NCBI GenBank assembly: GCA_004963905.1
Contig: SUGL01000047.1
Location: 1 to 42,994, forward strand
Source of the DNA: Mesorhizobium sp.
Lineage (GTDB): Bacteria; Pseudomonadota; Alphaproteobacteria; Rhizobiales; Rhizobiaceae
Direction: 5' to 3'
Length of the DNA stretch: 42,994 nucleotides
Positions 7,378 through 14,808 of the stretch are shown here, in pieces. Position 1 is the first letter of the stretch, and each line of letters begins with the position of its first letter. The position numbers and the translations under genes are program-made. A model generated the notes under the pieces. The model was not told the DNA's origin and made no database searches. It was given only the letters and a program-made list of their open reading frames with translations.

Positions 7378-8658
7378 GTGACCCGTACGCCCGGTTTCAA
7401 CACGCTCGCCGTTCATGCCGGCGCCAAGCCGGATCCGGCGACCGGCGCCCGCGCCACGCCGATCTACCAGACCACTTCTTACGTCTTCGATGACGCCGAC
7501 CATGCCGCATCGCTGTTCGGGCTGAAGGCCTTCGGCAACATCTACACGCGCATCATGAATCCGACGCAGGCGGTTCTCGAGGAACGCTTAGCGGCGCTCG
7601 AAGGCGGCACGGCGGCCCTTGCCGTTGCATCCGGCCACGCCGCCCAGGTGCTGGTCTTCCACAATCTGATGCAGCCGGGTGACAATTTCGTATCTGCCAC
7701 AAAGCTTTATGGCGGCTCCATCAATCAGTTCGGCCATGCCTTCAAGAACTTCGGCTGGCAGGTGCGCTGGGCCGATACCAACGATCCGTCGACCTTCGAA
7801 AGCCAGATCGACGACAGGACCAAGGCAATCTTCATCGAAAGCCTCGCCAATCCCGGCGGCATCTTCGTCGACATCGAGAAGATCGGCGATATTGCCCGCA
7901 GGCACGGCCTGCCGCTGATCGTCGACAACACGCTGGCCTCGCCCTATCTGGTACGGCCGATCGAGCATGGCGCCGACATCGTCGTGCATTCGCTGACCAA
8001 GTTCATCGGCGGCCATGGCAATTCGATCGGCGGCGCCATCATCGATGGCGGCACCTTCGACTGGTCGAAATCGGGTAAATATCCGATGCTGTCGGAGCCG
8101 CGTCCAGAATATGGCGGCCTCGTGCTACACGAGACCTTCGGCAACTTCGCCTTCGCCATCGCCGCGCGCGTGCTCGGCCTGCGCGACATCGGCCCGGCGA
8201 TCTCGCCCTTCAACGCCTTCTTGATCCTGACCGGCCTCGAGACCCTGCCGCTCAGGATGCAGCGCCATTGCGACAACGCGGTCAGCGTCGCCGCCTGGCT
8301 TTCCAACCATCCGAAAGTCGCTTGGGTGAATTATCCCGGACTGCCCAGCGACAAGAACAACGCGCTGCAGAAGAAATATTCGCCGCAGGGCGCGGGCGCC
8401 GTCTTCACCTTCGGCCTCAAGGGCGGCTATGAGGCGGGCGTCAAGTTCGTCGAGGCGCTGGAGCTGTTCTCGCACCTTGCCAATGTCGGCGACACCAAGT
8501 CGCTGGTCATCCATCCGGCCTCGACCACGCACCGCCAGCTTTCCGACGAGCAGAAAATCAAGGCCGGCGCCGGACCGGACACCGTCCGGTTGTCGATCGG
8601 CATCGAGGACGTCAACGACATCGTCGCCGATCTCGAACAGGCGCTCGACAAGGTCTGA
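7378..8658 (+). CDS. metY: O-acetylhomoserine aminocarboxypropyltransferase (sulfhydrylase)
   Basis: A 426-residue PLP enzyme of the Cys/Met metabolism family that makes homocysteine from O-acetylhomoserine and sulfide in methionine synthesis. Family motifs include NTLAVHAGAKPDPATGARATPIYQTTSYVF, SGHAAQ, the PLP-lysine motif VVHSLTKFIGGHGNSIGG, and SLVIHPASTTHRQL. The GTG start at 7378 is preceded by AGGGAGG and gives the usual family length; an ATG-less extension to 7309 is rejected. A related name for such genes in rhizobia is metZ or cysD. A cupin gene follows after 4 bp, probably in the same transcript. Confidence 0.92.
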   Translation: MTRTPGFNTLAVHAGAKPDPATGARATPIYQTTSYVFDDADHAASLFGLKAFGNIYTRIMNPTQAVLEERLAALEGGTAALAVASGHAAQVLVFHNLMQPGDNFVSATKLYGGSINQFGHAFKNFGWQVRWADTNDPSTFESQIDDRTKAIFIESLANPGGIFVDIEKIGDIARRHGLPLIVDNTLASPYLVRPIEHGADIVVHSLTKFIGGHGNSIGGAIIDGGTFDWSKSGKYPMLSEPRPEYGGLVLHETFGNFAFAIAARVLGLRDIGPAISPFNAFLILTGLETLPLRMQRHCDNAVSVAAWLSNHPKVAWVNYPGLPSDKNNALQKKYSPQGAGAVFTFGLKGGYEAGVKFVEALELFSHLANVGDTKSLVIHPASTTHRQLSDEQKIKAGAGPDTVRLSIGIEDVNDIVADLEQALDKV

Positions 8659-8662
8659 TCCG

Positions 8663-9007
8663 ATGTCGGCCTTCCTTGCGGTCAATACCGAAAGCGTCGA
8701 ACCGGAGGCTGGCGCGCCGGCCCCGGACCGCGTGATCTCCGGCGATCCGAAATTCCGCACCTGGAATGTCGAGGCGCGCGATGGCGGCCTCTACGCCGGC
8801 ATCTGGGAAGCGACGCCCGGCAAGTGGCGCATCGTCTATGACGAATGGGAGTTCTGCCACATCCTGGCGGGTGTCTCGGTGATTGCCGAGGACAACGGCG
8901 AGGCGCGCACGGTCAAGGCCGGCGACTGTTTCGTGCTGCGGCCCGGCTTCACGGGCACCTGGGAAGTGCTCGAAACGACGCGGAAGGAGTATGTGATCAA
9001 GTTGTGA
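8663..9007 (+). CDS. Cupin-domain protein
   Basis: A 114-residue single cupin domain of the DUF861-like type. Visible elements are SGDPKFRTWNVEARDGGLYAGIWEATPGKWRIVYDEWEFCHILAGVSVI and KAGDCFVLRPGFTGTWEVLE. The metal-binding histidine set of classic cupins is reduced to EFCHIL. It begins 4 bp after the sulfhydrylase stop, suggesting a joint transcript. Its function is unknown; related proteins often accompany amino-acid catabolic genes. Confidence 0.85.
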   Translation: MSAFLAVNTESVEPEAGAPAPDRVISGDPKFRTWNVEARDGGLYAGIWEATPGKWRIVYDEWEFCHILAGVSVIAEDNGEARTVKAGDCFVLRPGFTGTWEVLETTRKEYVIKL

Positions 9008-9063
9008 ATCGGGCTTCTGGTCACTCTGTCGCGACCTTGGAGATTGGCTGAAACGCTGCCGCG

Positions 9064-9232
9064 TCGTCATCCACGGGCGGAGCAACGAGCGAAGCGACGC
9101 AGCGCAGACCCGAGGATCCATTCCGTGACTTCGACGCGTTGCAGCGATGCAGAATTCTGCTCCGTTGCACGCTTCGCCGAGGTCACGGAATGGATTCGCT
9201 CCGCTTCGCGTCGCTACGCCCAAGGATGACGA
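9064..9232. repeat. Long imperfect inverted repeat (about 170 bp)
   Basis: Outer arms TCGTCATCC (9064-9072) and GGATGACGA (9224-9232) and inner arms ATCCATTCCGTGAC (9116-9129) and GTCACGGAATGGAT (9182-9195) are perfect. Arm parts between them (GCGAAGCGACGC and its mirror around 9205) also pair. The element fills the gap between the convergent cupin and P450 genes and contains no credible gene. Similar elements are common between rhizobial genes. Confidence 0.75.
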
Positions 9233-9249
9233 AATCGGGTACGCCTCGC

Positions 9250-10488
9250 TCAGAAGCTGACAGCCAGCCGCTCCAATCCATGGAAATGATAGCTGTCGCG
9301 GAAGCGTGGCTCCTCAGCCAGCCGCAGCTTAGGCAGTCGGTCGAACAGCGTTTTTAGCGACGCTTGCAGCTCAAGCCGCGCTAACGGCGCGCCGATGCAG
9401 AAATGGATGCCGGCGCCGAAGGAGACGTTTTTCTGGTCCGCGCGGTCCGGGCTGAAGGTTCCAGGATTGGCAAACGCCAGCGGGTCGTGATTGGCCATGC
9501 CGAGCAGCAGCGCGACCATCTCGCCGGGCTTGACCAAAATGCCCGGTGCCGCTTCGATCTCCTCATAGGCATAGCGCAGGAACATGTGCAGCGGCGCGTC
9601 GAAGCGCAGGCATTCCTCGACCGTTGCCGCGTTTGCTTCAGGCGTAGCGAAAAAACGGCGCGGATCGCCGCCTTGCGCGAGGATCGAACGCACAGCATTG
9701 CCCGCCTGGTGCACGGTCGCTTCGTGCCCGGCATTGAGCAAAAGGATCGCCGAAGAGACCAGTTCGTCTTCGGAAAGTTTCTGGCCGTTGTCCTGGGCTT
9801 CGATCAGCAACGAAAGCAGATCGTCGCCAGGTTTATTGCGCCGCTCCGCAATATAGCCGCGCAGGAAGTCGGAAAAATCGCGCGCTGCGCGATTGGCCGT
9901 CTGTTCAACCTCACGGGTGCGGCCATGCATGTACATGGCGACCATCTGATGCGACCAGTCGAGCAATTGCGGTCCCATCTCGACCGGGACGCCCAGCATC
10001 TCGGCGATGATGGTGATCGGCAAAGGCGAGGCGTAGGCGGGCAGGAGATCGGCGCCGCCCGGCTCGAAGCGGTCGATCAGCTCATTGGCCAGAGCCTCGA
10101 TGCGCGGCCTCAGCCGCTCGACCTGACGCGAGACGAAGGCGCGGTTGACCAGCGTCCGCAGCCTCGTGTGCACCGGCGGCTCGAGCTCCAGCATGGAATT
10201 CACCTCGATGGCGTCGAAGGCGGCGAGGTGCGAGCGGTCGTCGCCGACGCCGCGGCTGTCGGGAATGCCTGCCGGGTTCTGCCGGCCGAAACGGCGGTCG
10301 CGCAGCAGGCGGTTGACGTCGTCGAAGCCGCCAAAGCACCAGAAGCCGTAATCCTCCCAGAAGAAGGCGTTCGAGGCGCCATGCAGCAAGGCATAGGCCT
10401 CATACGGGTTCTGCACGAAGGCCGGCTCGTGCGGGTCGAGCCGCAGGCGGCGGCTGGCGGGATCGAAAGCGAGATAGGCTGGCGTCAT
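9250..10488 (-). CDS. Cytochrome P450
   Basis: A 412-residue soluble bacterial P450. The I-helix oxygen-activation motif is AGHEAT (residues 253-258), the K-helix ExxR is Glu292-Arg295, and the heme loop is FGAGIHFCIGAPLARLE with ligand Cys364. Other marks are EPPVHTRLRTLVNRAF (C-helix) and FSPDRADQKNVSFG. It lacks a membrane anchor, so it is a class I enzyme needing ferredoxin and reductase, neither of which is encoded nearby. The CYP family and substrate cannot be assigned by eye. Confidence 0.95.
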   Translation of the reverse strand: MTPAYLAFDPASRRLRLDPHEPAFVQNPYEAYALLHGASNAFFWEDYGFWCFGGFDDVNRLLRDRRFGRQNPAGIPDSRGVGDDRSHLAAFDAIEVNSMLELEPPVHTRLRTLVNRAFVSRQVERLRPRIEALANELIDRFEPGGADLLPAYASPLPITIIAEMLGVPVEMGPQLLDWSHQMVAMYMHGRTREVEQTANRAARDFSDFLRGYIAERRNKPGDDLLSLLIEAQDNGQKLSEDELVSSAILLLNAGHEATVHQAGNAVRSILAQGGDPRRFFATPEANAATVEECLRFDAPLHMFLRYAYEEIEAAPGILVKPGEMVALLLGMANHDPLAFANPGTFSPDRADQKNVSFGAGIHFCIGAPLARLELQASLKTLFDRLPKLRLAEEPRFRDSYHFHGLERLAVSF

Positions 10489-10594
10489 GCTCGACCAATA
10501 GCGCGCTTGGTCACGCCGATGCCAGACCGTATCTTGGCGCCCGTCATGCCGATGCGTTGAGCCAGGAGGGGACGAAGGGCCGCGGCGGCGCGCT

Positions 10595-11338
10595 TCAGCG
10601 TCCAGTCTTCAGGATGCCTGCCAGCTTGGCGGCGATCGCGGCATCGAGCGCCTGCCAGTTTCCGAGCAGCTCGCGCGGGAAGCGGTAGGTGAGGCTGAGA
10701 TCGTCCCCGACCTGGATGTCGCGCTCGCAGGGCGCCAGCGATTCCTCGGCAGCTGGCCCACTCAGGCAGCGGGCGACGAACGGGTCCTTGCCCGGCCGGT
10801 CGGCGACCGCCAGCACCTCGTTGAGATAGCCCGATTTCTCGGTGAAGCCGTAAAGCGTGGTGCCGTCCGGGCCGGGCGTGCCGGGCTTGACGATCAAGGC
10901 GCTGTAGATCGGCGCGAAACGGCCGCTCATGTCGCGCGACATCATGCGCGGCTCGAACGACAGGAAGATGATCTTCTTGGCCGTCGCGTGGTTGAAGTCG
11001 TCGCGCGCGGCGCTGCTGTAGCCGTCCATCTCGGGATAGCGCAGGTAAAGATCAAGGCGTGAAGCGATGCCGTCGCGCCTGGCCTGGTCGAAGCGGATGA
11101 AGTTGGCCGGCACGCTGATCAGGTTGTTACCGATGACGATCTGTCGGACCGTCGTGTCGTCGGTATAGCCGGCCATGGCTATCGACCGGCCTAGCCATTT
11201 GCCACCGACGCTGATTGCCACCGACAGCAGGGCCAGCGCCGCGAAGGCGTAGAAGACCCGCTTCATGAAGGTCGAGTCGACGACCTCGAATTGCTCGGCG
11301 GCTGCTGCCTCTCTCATCGCGATCCCCGATCCGCTCAC
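10595..11338 (-). CDS. Conserved membrane-anchored protein of unknown function
   Basis: A 247-residue protein that I do not recognise. A short cytoplasmic tail leads to one transmembrane segment at about residues 28-46 (VFYAFAALALLSVAISVGG); the rest is predicted periplasmic. The body shows IGNNLISVPANFIRF, LDLYLRYPEMDGY and a repeated C-terminal cysteine pair (ARCLSGP ... PCERDI). The GTG start at 11338 has GAGG just upstream; ATG at 11317 is an alternative. It is divergent from a small membrane protein gene. Confidence 0.75.
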   Translation of the reverse strand: MSGSGIAMREAAAAEQFEVVDSTFMKRVFYAFAALALLSVAISVGGKWLGRSIAMAGYTDDTTVRQIVIGNNLISVPANFIRFDQARRDGIASRLDLYLRYPEMDGYSSAARDDFNHATAKKIIFLSFEPRMMSRDMSGRFAPIYSALIVKPGTPGPDGTTLYGFTEKSGYLNEVLAVADRPGKDPFVARCLSGPAAEESLAPCERDIQVGDDLSLTYRFPRELLGNWQALDAAIAAKLAGILKTGR

Positions 11339-11425
11339 CTGTCCTCAGGTGGCACAGCTTGCGCGGCATGGCCCTTGCAGCGCGTTGGCACGACTGTGCG
11401 GTCTCATGGTAAACGGTTGGTAAAG

Positions 11426-11746
11426 ATGGATCTCCTGTTGCTCCCTCTCTACGCTTTTGCGGTCGGCCTGACGGCTTGCGGTCTCGCCGGCTCGGCGATG
11501 GAACTCATCTTCGGCCGCCGGCTGGCTTTCGCCGAGCCCTATGTGTCGCCTGCTCACATTGTGCGTTCGCTTGCGGCGACCGCCTGCGCCGGCCCTTTCA
11601 TGCTCACCAATGAAGCGCTGGCTGCACGGCGCGAGGGGCGCATCGGCACGTTGGCGCTGCTTTCCTGCGGCTGCACGGCCGTGGCCTGGGCGCTGGCGCT
11701 CGGCATCGTGCTGATCACCATTGCCTCCTGGGCAACCGGTCTCTAG
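11426..11746 (+). CDS. Small membrane protein, unknown function
   Basis: A 106-residue hydrophobic protein with probably three membrane segments: residues 2-25 (LLLLPLYAFAVGLTACGLAGSAM), about 46-63, and about 78-100 (LLSCGCTAVAWALALGIVLITIAS). I do not recognise the family with certainty. The ATG at 11426 is chosen because the upstream extension to 11291 overlaps the divergent gene and is not hydrophobic. It is followed by a REP-like hairpin. Confidence 0.65.
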   Translation: MDLLLLPLYAFAVGLTACGLAGSAMELIFGRRLAFAEPYVSPAHIVRSLAATACAGPFMLTNEALAARREGRIGTLALLSCGCTAVAWALALGIVLITIASWATGL

Positions 11747-11750
11747 GTCT

Positions 11751-11814
11751 TTGATTTAAGCATGTCTTTGTCCCGAAACCGCTGCACACTTTCGGGAGAC
11801 ATGCTTTAGGCTCT
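11751..11814 (+). repeat. Palindromic repeat, family C, copy 1
   Basis: AAGCATGTCT (11758-11767) pairs with AGACATGCTT (11797-11806), and inside it CCCGAAA (11772-11778) pairs with TTTCGGG (11790-11796). The same element, with CCCGAAACCG and ACTTTCGGGAGACATGC shared, recurs at 41184-41236. It lies immediately after the small membrane protein gene and could also act as a transcript end. Confidence 0.8.
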
Positions 11815-11851
11815 GCCGAATTCCCGGCTTTGAGACGAATCGGAGACAAAA

Positions 11852-12379
11852 ATGCCGATCTACGCGATCGATGGGAAAGCGCCTCGGTTCGAGGATGCCG
11901 AAACCAACTGGGTTGCGCCCGACGCCACGCTGATCGGCGATATCAGCATAGGCCGCAATGCCGGCTTCTGGTTCGGCGTCGTCATCCGCGGCGACGGCGA
12001 GCCGATCACGATCGGCGCCGACACCAATGTGCAGGAACACACGGTCATGCACACCGATCCAGGTTATCCGCTCGCCATCGGCCAGGGCTGCACGATCGGC
12101 CATCGCGCGCTGCTGCATGGCTGCACGGTCGGCGACAACAGCCTGATCGGCATGGGCGCCATCGTGCTCAACGGGGCGAAGATCGGCAGGAATTCGCTGG
12201 TCGGCGCCGGCGCCCTGGTGACGGAAAACAAGATCTTTCCGGACAATTCCCTGATCGTCGGTTCGCCCGCCAAGGTGATACGGACGCTGGACGACGCGGC
12301 GATCGAGCGGCTGCGCGTCTCGGCCGCGCACTATGTCGCCAACGGCAAACGCTTCAAGGCCGGATTGAAGCAGGCCTGA
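11852..12379 (+). CDS. Gamma-carbonic anhydrase family protein
   Basis: A 175-residue left-handed beta-helix protein with hexapeptide repeats (ATLIGDISIGRNAGFWFGVVIRGD, then IGRNSLVGAGALVTENKIFPDNSLIVGSPAKVIR). Three zinc-ligand histidines are in the right places: His67, His84 and His89 (IGHRALLHGC). Members hydrate CO2 or serve as inactive homologues, such as YrdA and the gamma-CA subunits of mitochondrial complex I. Activity cannot be inferred. It stands alone, downstream of a repeat and upstream of convergent genes. Confidence 0.93.
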   Translation: MPIYAIDGKAPRFEDAETNWVAPDATLIGDISIGRNAGFWFGVVIRGDGEPITIGADTNVQEHTVMHTDPGYPLAIGQGCTIGHRALLHGCTVGDNSLIGMGAIVLNGAKIGRNSLVGAGALVTENKIFPDNSLIVGSPAKVIRTLDDAAIERLRVSAAHYVANGKRFKAGLKQA

Positions 12380-12428
12380 AGCGAACTGGCCGGGGGCGCC
12401 GCCGGCTTAGCCGCGGCTTGCCGTCGGC

Positions 12429-13004
12429 TCAACCACGCCGGGACATCGCCTCGCGCAGCAGCGACGCTCCCGCTTCGAAGTTGGCTTCCTCGGCGCCTTC
12501 CAGGGCGGTCTCATAGTCGTCGATATGCGTCCTGAGCGATGGATCCGCGCCCGATGCCAGCAGCAGGCGGATCGCCTCCGCATCGCGCTGCGCCACCGCA
12601 TAGTGCAGGGGCGTCCAGTCGTTAACGCCGCGCATGTTCGGGTCGGCGCCGTGTTCCAGCAGGAGCCGGATGACGTCCAACCTGTCCGGCCGCTTCGTCG
12701 ACAATGCCGCGATGATGGAAGGAAAACCGGCAAGGTCCTCGTAGTTCGGATTCGAGCCCGCACCAAGCAAGGTTGCGATGAAAGCGATCGGGCTCCAATA
12801 GATCGCGTATTCCAGCGGATGGCCAAGGCCGAGTTCGAAGGCCATTCTCTCGTCGAACCACCGCGCCGATCCGCCGAGCGCCTTGCCGAGACCCTCGAAG
12901 TCGCCCGCCTTGAAGGCGGCGTCTATGGCCCTGAACAGCTTGGCGCGCTCACAGCGGTCGTCGGGGATTTCCAACATCGCCTTCCATCCGAAATGAACGG
13001 CCAT
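12429..13004 (-). CDS. Ankyrin-repeat protein
   Basis: A 191-residue protein with about three ankyrin repeats. The clearest are PDRLDVIRLLLEHGADPNMRGVNDWTPLHYAVAQRDAEAIRLLLASGADPSLR (about residues 100-160), with a diverged repeat around PLEYAIYWSPIAFIATLLGAGSNPN. The N-terminal 45 residues are helical. No signal peptide or membrane segment is seen, so it is probably a cytoplasmic protein-binding scaffold. The start may be 13004 or the inner ATG at 12977. It is the last gene of a minus-strand run but is separated from the upstream gene by terminators. Confidence 0.85.
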   Translation of the reverse strand: MAVHFGWKAMLEIPDDRCERAKLFRAIDAAFKAGDFEGLGKALGGSARWFDERMAFELGLGHPLEYAIYWSPIAFIATLLGAGSNPNYEDLAGFPSIIAALSTKRPDRLDVIRLLLEHGADPNMRGVNDWTPLHYAVAQRDAEAIRLLLASGADPSLRTHIDDYETALEGAEEANFEAGASLLREAMSRRG

Positions 13005-13052
13005 ATTGCTCCCATTCGCCGCACCCAGAAAGGTCTGCTAGGGCGGTTGTCG

Positions 13053-13089
13053 AAAAAGGCGGAGCCGGCCCGGGGACAGGGCCGGCTCC
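13053..13089 (-). terminator. Terminator downstream of the cysteine proteinase gene
   Basis: A perfect 11-bp stem, GGAGCCGGCCC (13061-13071) with GGGCCGGCTCC (13079-13089), has a 7-nt loop. On the minus strand it is followed by GCCTTTTTCG, so it ends transcription coming from the 13756 gene. Confidence 0.8.
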
Positions 13090-13094
13090 TAAAA

Positions 13095-13140
13095 CCCGGT
13101 CGTTGGGGACGGGGAGGGTGGGGACTCGACCGGGCTTTTT
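13095..13140. terminator. Hairpin terminator with a G-quadruplex-type loop
   Basis: CCCGGTCG (13095-13102) pairs with CGACCGGG (13127-13134), followed by CTTTTT on the plus strand and TTTT on the minus strand. The 24-nt loop holds four G-runs at 13105-13108, 13111-13114, 13116-13118 and 13120-13123, a G-quadruplex pattern on the plus strand and a C-rich loop on the minus strand. It is the first of two hairpins after the proteinase gene. Confidence 0.65.
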
Positions 13141-13150
13141 GGTCGCGTCC

Positions 13151-13756
13151 TTAGCGGACGCTGGCGACCGCGTCCTCGCGGCCGTCGTTGATCGAAACCC
13201 AAACGCCCGAATTCTCGGTCGATTGACGTTTGAGGTAGGTGTAGACCGTGTCGTTCCAGGCGAGCACTTTCGGCTCGAGGTTGTCGAGGATGAATTCGCC
13301 GAGGCTGGTGCGCACCGTCAGCACCGCGTGACCGTCGCCGTTCGGCTGGCGCACGACCGTCATCAAAAGGTCGCCGGCGGGGACACCGGCGGCCATCAGC
13401 TGGCGTCGCTTCTCCAGCGCGTAGTCCTCGCAGTCGCCATAGCCGTTGTCGGGATAGGCCCAGTATTCCTCGACCCCGTAGATCTCCATGTCGGTGCGCG
13501 GCTTGACGCGTGTGTTGACCGAATTGTTGACGCTGATCATCGTCGCCCACAGCTTGCGGGTCAGTTCGACCGGTGATCCTTTCGGCGTCCTCTCGTTGCA
13601 CTCGACCGGGATGCGCTGGCAGAATTCATAATGGCCGACCGGTTGGGTGGTGCGGCCGCCCGTATGCATGAAAACCGGTCCAGCGTTTGCCGTTCCCCAA
13701 GCGGAAAGCTGCATCGCCATTGCCAAGAGCAACAGCTTGCCCCTCATCATTTTCAT
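13151..13756 (-). CDS. Transglutaminase-like cysteine proteinase (BTLCP, LapG-like)
   Basis: A 201-residue secreted protein of the bacterial transglutaminase-like cysteine proteinase family. A signal peptide covers residues 1-25 (LLLLAMAMQLSAWGTANA). The catalytic triad is visible as Cys109 (NGYGDCEDYAL), His143 (GDGHAVLTV) and Asp158 (FILDNLEP). The best-studied member, LapG, cleaves surface adhesins under c-di-GMP control through LapD; no LapD gene is in the window. The start at 13756 has GGGAGA upstream; a longer frame to 13813 lacks this. Two terminators follow. The two genes upstream on this strand encode PilZ and PAS proteins. Confidence 0.9.
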   Translation of the reverse strand: MKMMRGKLLLLAMAMQLSAWGTANAGPVFMHTGGRTTQPVGHYEFCQRIPVECNERTPKGSPVELTRKLWATMISVNNSVNTRVKPRTDMEIYGVEEYWAYPDNGYGDCEDYALEKRRQLMAAGVPAGDLLMTVVRQPNGDGHAVLTVRTSLGEFILDNLEPKVLAWNDTVYTYLKRQSTENSGVWVSINDGREDAVASVR

Positions 13757-13762
13757 TATGGT

Positions 13763-13785
13763 AGTCTCCCCGTTTGAGAGAGACT
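13763..13785 (-). promoter_or_regulatory. Hairpin covering the proteinase ribosome-binding site
   Basis: AGTCTC (13763-13768 on the plus strand) and GAGACT (13780-13785) are complementary, and the GGGGAGA Shine-Dalgarno site of the proteinase gene lies inside one arm and the loop. It may restrict translation, but a 6-bp stem is weak evidence. The upstream stretch 13790-13900 is unusually AT-rich and is the likely promoter region. Confidence 0.3.
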
Positions 13786-13970
13786 GTGCCACGTTGGGAT
13801 TTATTTGGCGCAAAAACCCGAAGCAGATATTGAGTAAAACGCCCGTAGAATAAATATAAAATTTGAACTGTCTCGATTTCGGATTGTTGAGATTTCGCCG
13901 GGCGCCGTCCCCGGCTCTCGTGGTGCCTCGACATGCCGCCTGATTGCGAGAGGCACAATCCGACTAACAA

Positions 13971-13995
13971 AAAACCGGCCGCTGAGGGGCCGGTT
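13971..13995 (-). terminator. Rho-independent terminator of the PilZ gene
   Basis: AACCGGCC (13973-13980) pairs with GGCCGGTT (13988-13995). On the minus strand the stem is followed by TTTTTTGTT, 26 bp after the PilZ gene stop, a standard intrinsic terminator. Confidence 0.85.
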
Positions 13996-14020
13996 CGGTG
14001 CTTGCCTGGTTTTGGAGTGA

Positions 14021-14635
14021 TCAGGACCGCGGCGCGTTGAATTCCGAATCCAATGTCTCCGGCCGCTGGATGACGGCGAATTCGATGGCCACGCCGTCCT
14101 CGAAGTGACGCACTACCTGGCCGCGCATCGTCCCCAGCATGACTTGCACGCCGATCGCCGGCTTGACGTCGATCTCGATCGCCGCGCCCGAAAGCGACAG
14201 GTCGATGATGCGGCACTGATACTGGCGTCCGTCGGTGAGCTGCAGCACGCTCATCGGATTGCGCGGCGCGACGCGCTCGTGGCGGCGATCCTCCGGCAAG
14301 TCCAACTCATGCTTGTTGGCAAGCCAGGTGAGCTGCGCGGCAAGCTTGTCCTTCTTGCGGTCCGAAGCGATGACGGTCATGGCGAAACCGTCCTGCGAAG
14401 TCCGCGTCACGACGCCTTCGATGCGGCCGATATGGTCGATATAGGCAATGACCTTTTCGCCCGGCATGCCGACGCGATCGGTGCGCAAGGCGACGTTGCC
14501 GGGCGACATGTCGATCACCTGGCACGGATGCTCGGTGCGGTCTTCCAGCATGAATCGCCCGTAGATCTTGACCCGGACGCGCTGGAAATTGCGCCGCTCC
14601 ACTCGGGACGGCGCGTATTCCGCCGCTGACCTCAT
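14021..14635 (-). CDS. Tandem PilZ-domain protein
   Basis: A 204-residue cytoplasmic protein with two PilZ domains, which bind cyclic di-GMP. Domain one, residues about 13-90, has RNFQR (15-19) but a degenerate second motif (DMSPGN, 42-47). Domain two, about 115-190, has RRHER (117-121) and the canonical DLSLSG (145-150), so it is the likelier ligand binder. It probably alters motility, polysaccharide or cell-cycle output in response to c-di-GMP. It is followed by its own terminator and preceded by a PAS gene on the same strand, 173 bp away. Confidence 0.92.
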   Translation of the reverse strand: MRSAAEYAPSRVERRNFQRVRVKIYGRFMLEDRTEHPCQVIDMSPGNVALRTDRVGMPGEKVIAYIDHIGRIEGVVTRTSQDGFAMTVIASDRKKDKLAAQLTWLANKHELDLPEDRRHERVAPRNPMSVLQLTDGRQYQCRIIDLSLSGAAIEIDVKPAIGVQVMLGTMRGQVVRHFEDGVAIEFAVIQRPETLDSEFNAPRS

Positions 14636-14808
14636 GACTGCCTACACCCCGTTGGCATTCCGCGCGCCGATGCGAGGAATTTCACCGGAAAAAGTTACAG
14701 CAAAGCAGGTTAACAAAGGGGAAAAAGTCGGCCCTAAATGGCTTGGGACCAGACGCCAGGGCAAGGCGGGAAACAAGGTCCGATCGGGGCAAAAACGTCG
14801 CGATCGCC

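Noticed and set aside
13100..13140. tRNA T-arm-like sequence (GGTCGAGTCCCC on the minus strand), echoed at 15698-15713
   Set aside because: No acceptor, D or anticodon arm surrounds either site, and a 14-base match between two GC-rich sites is expected by chance in this window.
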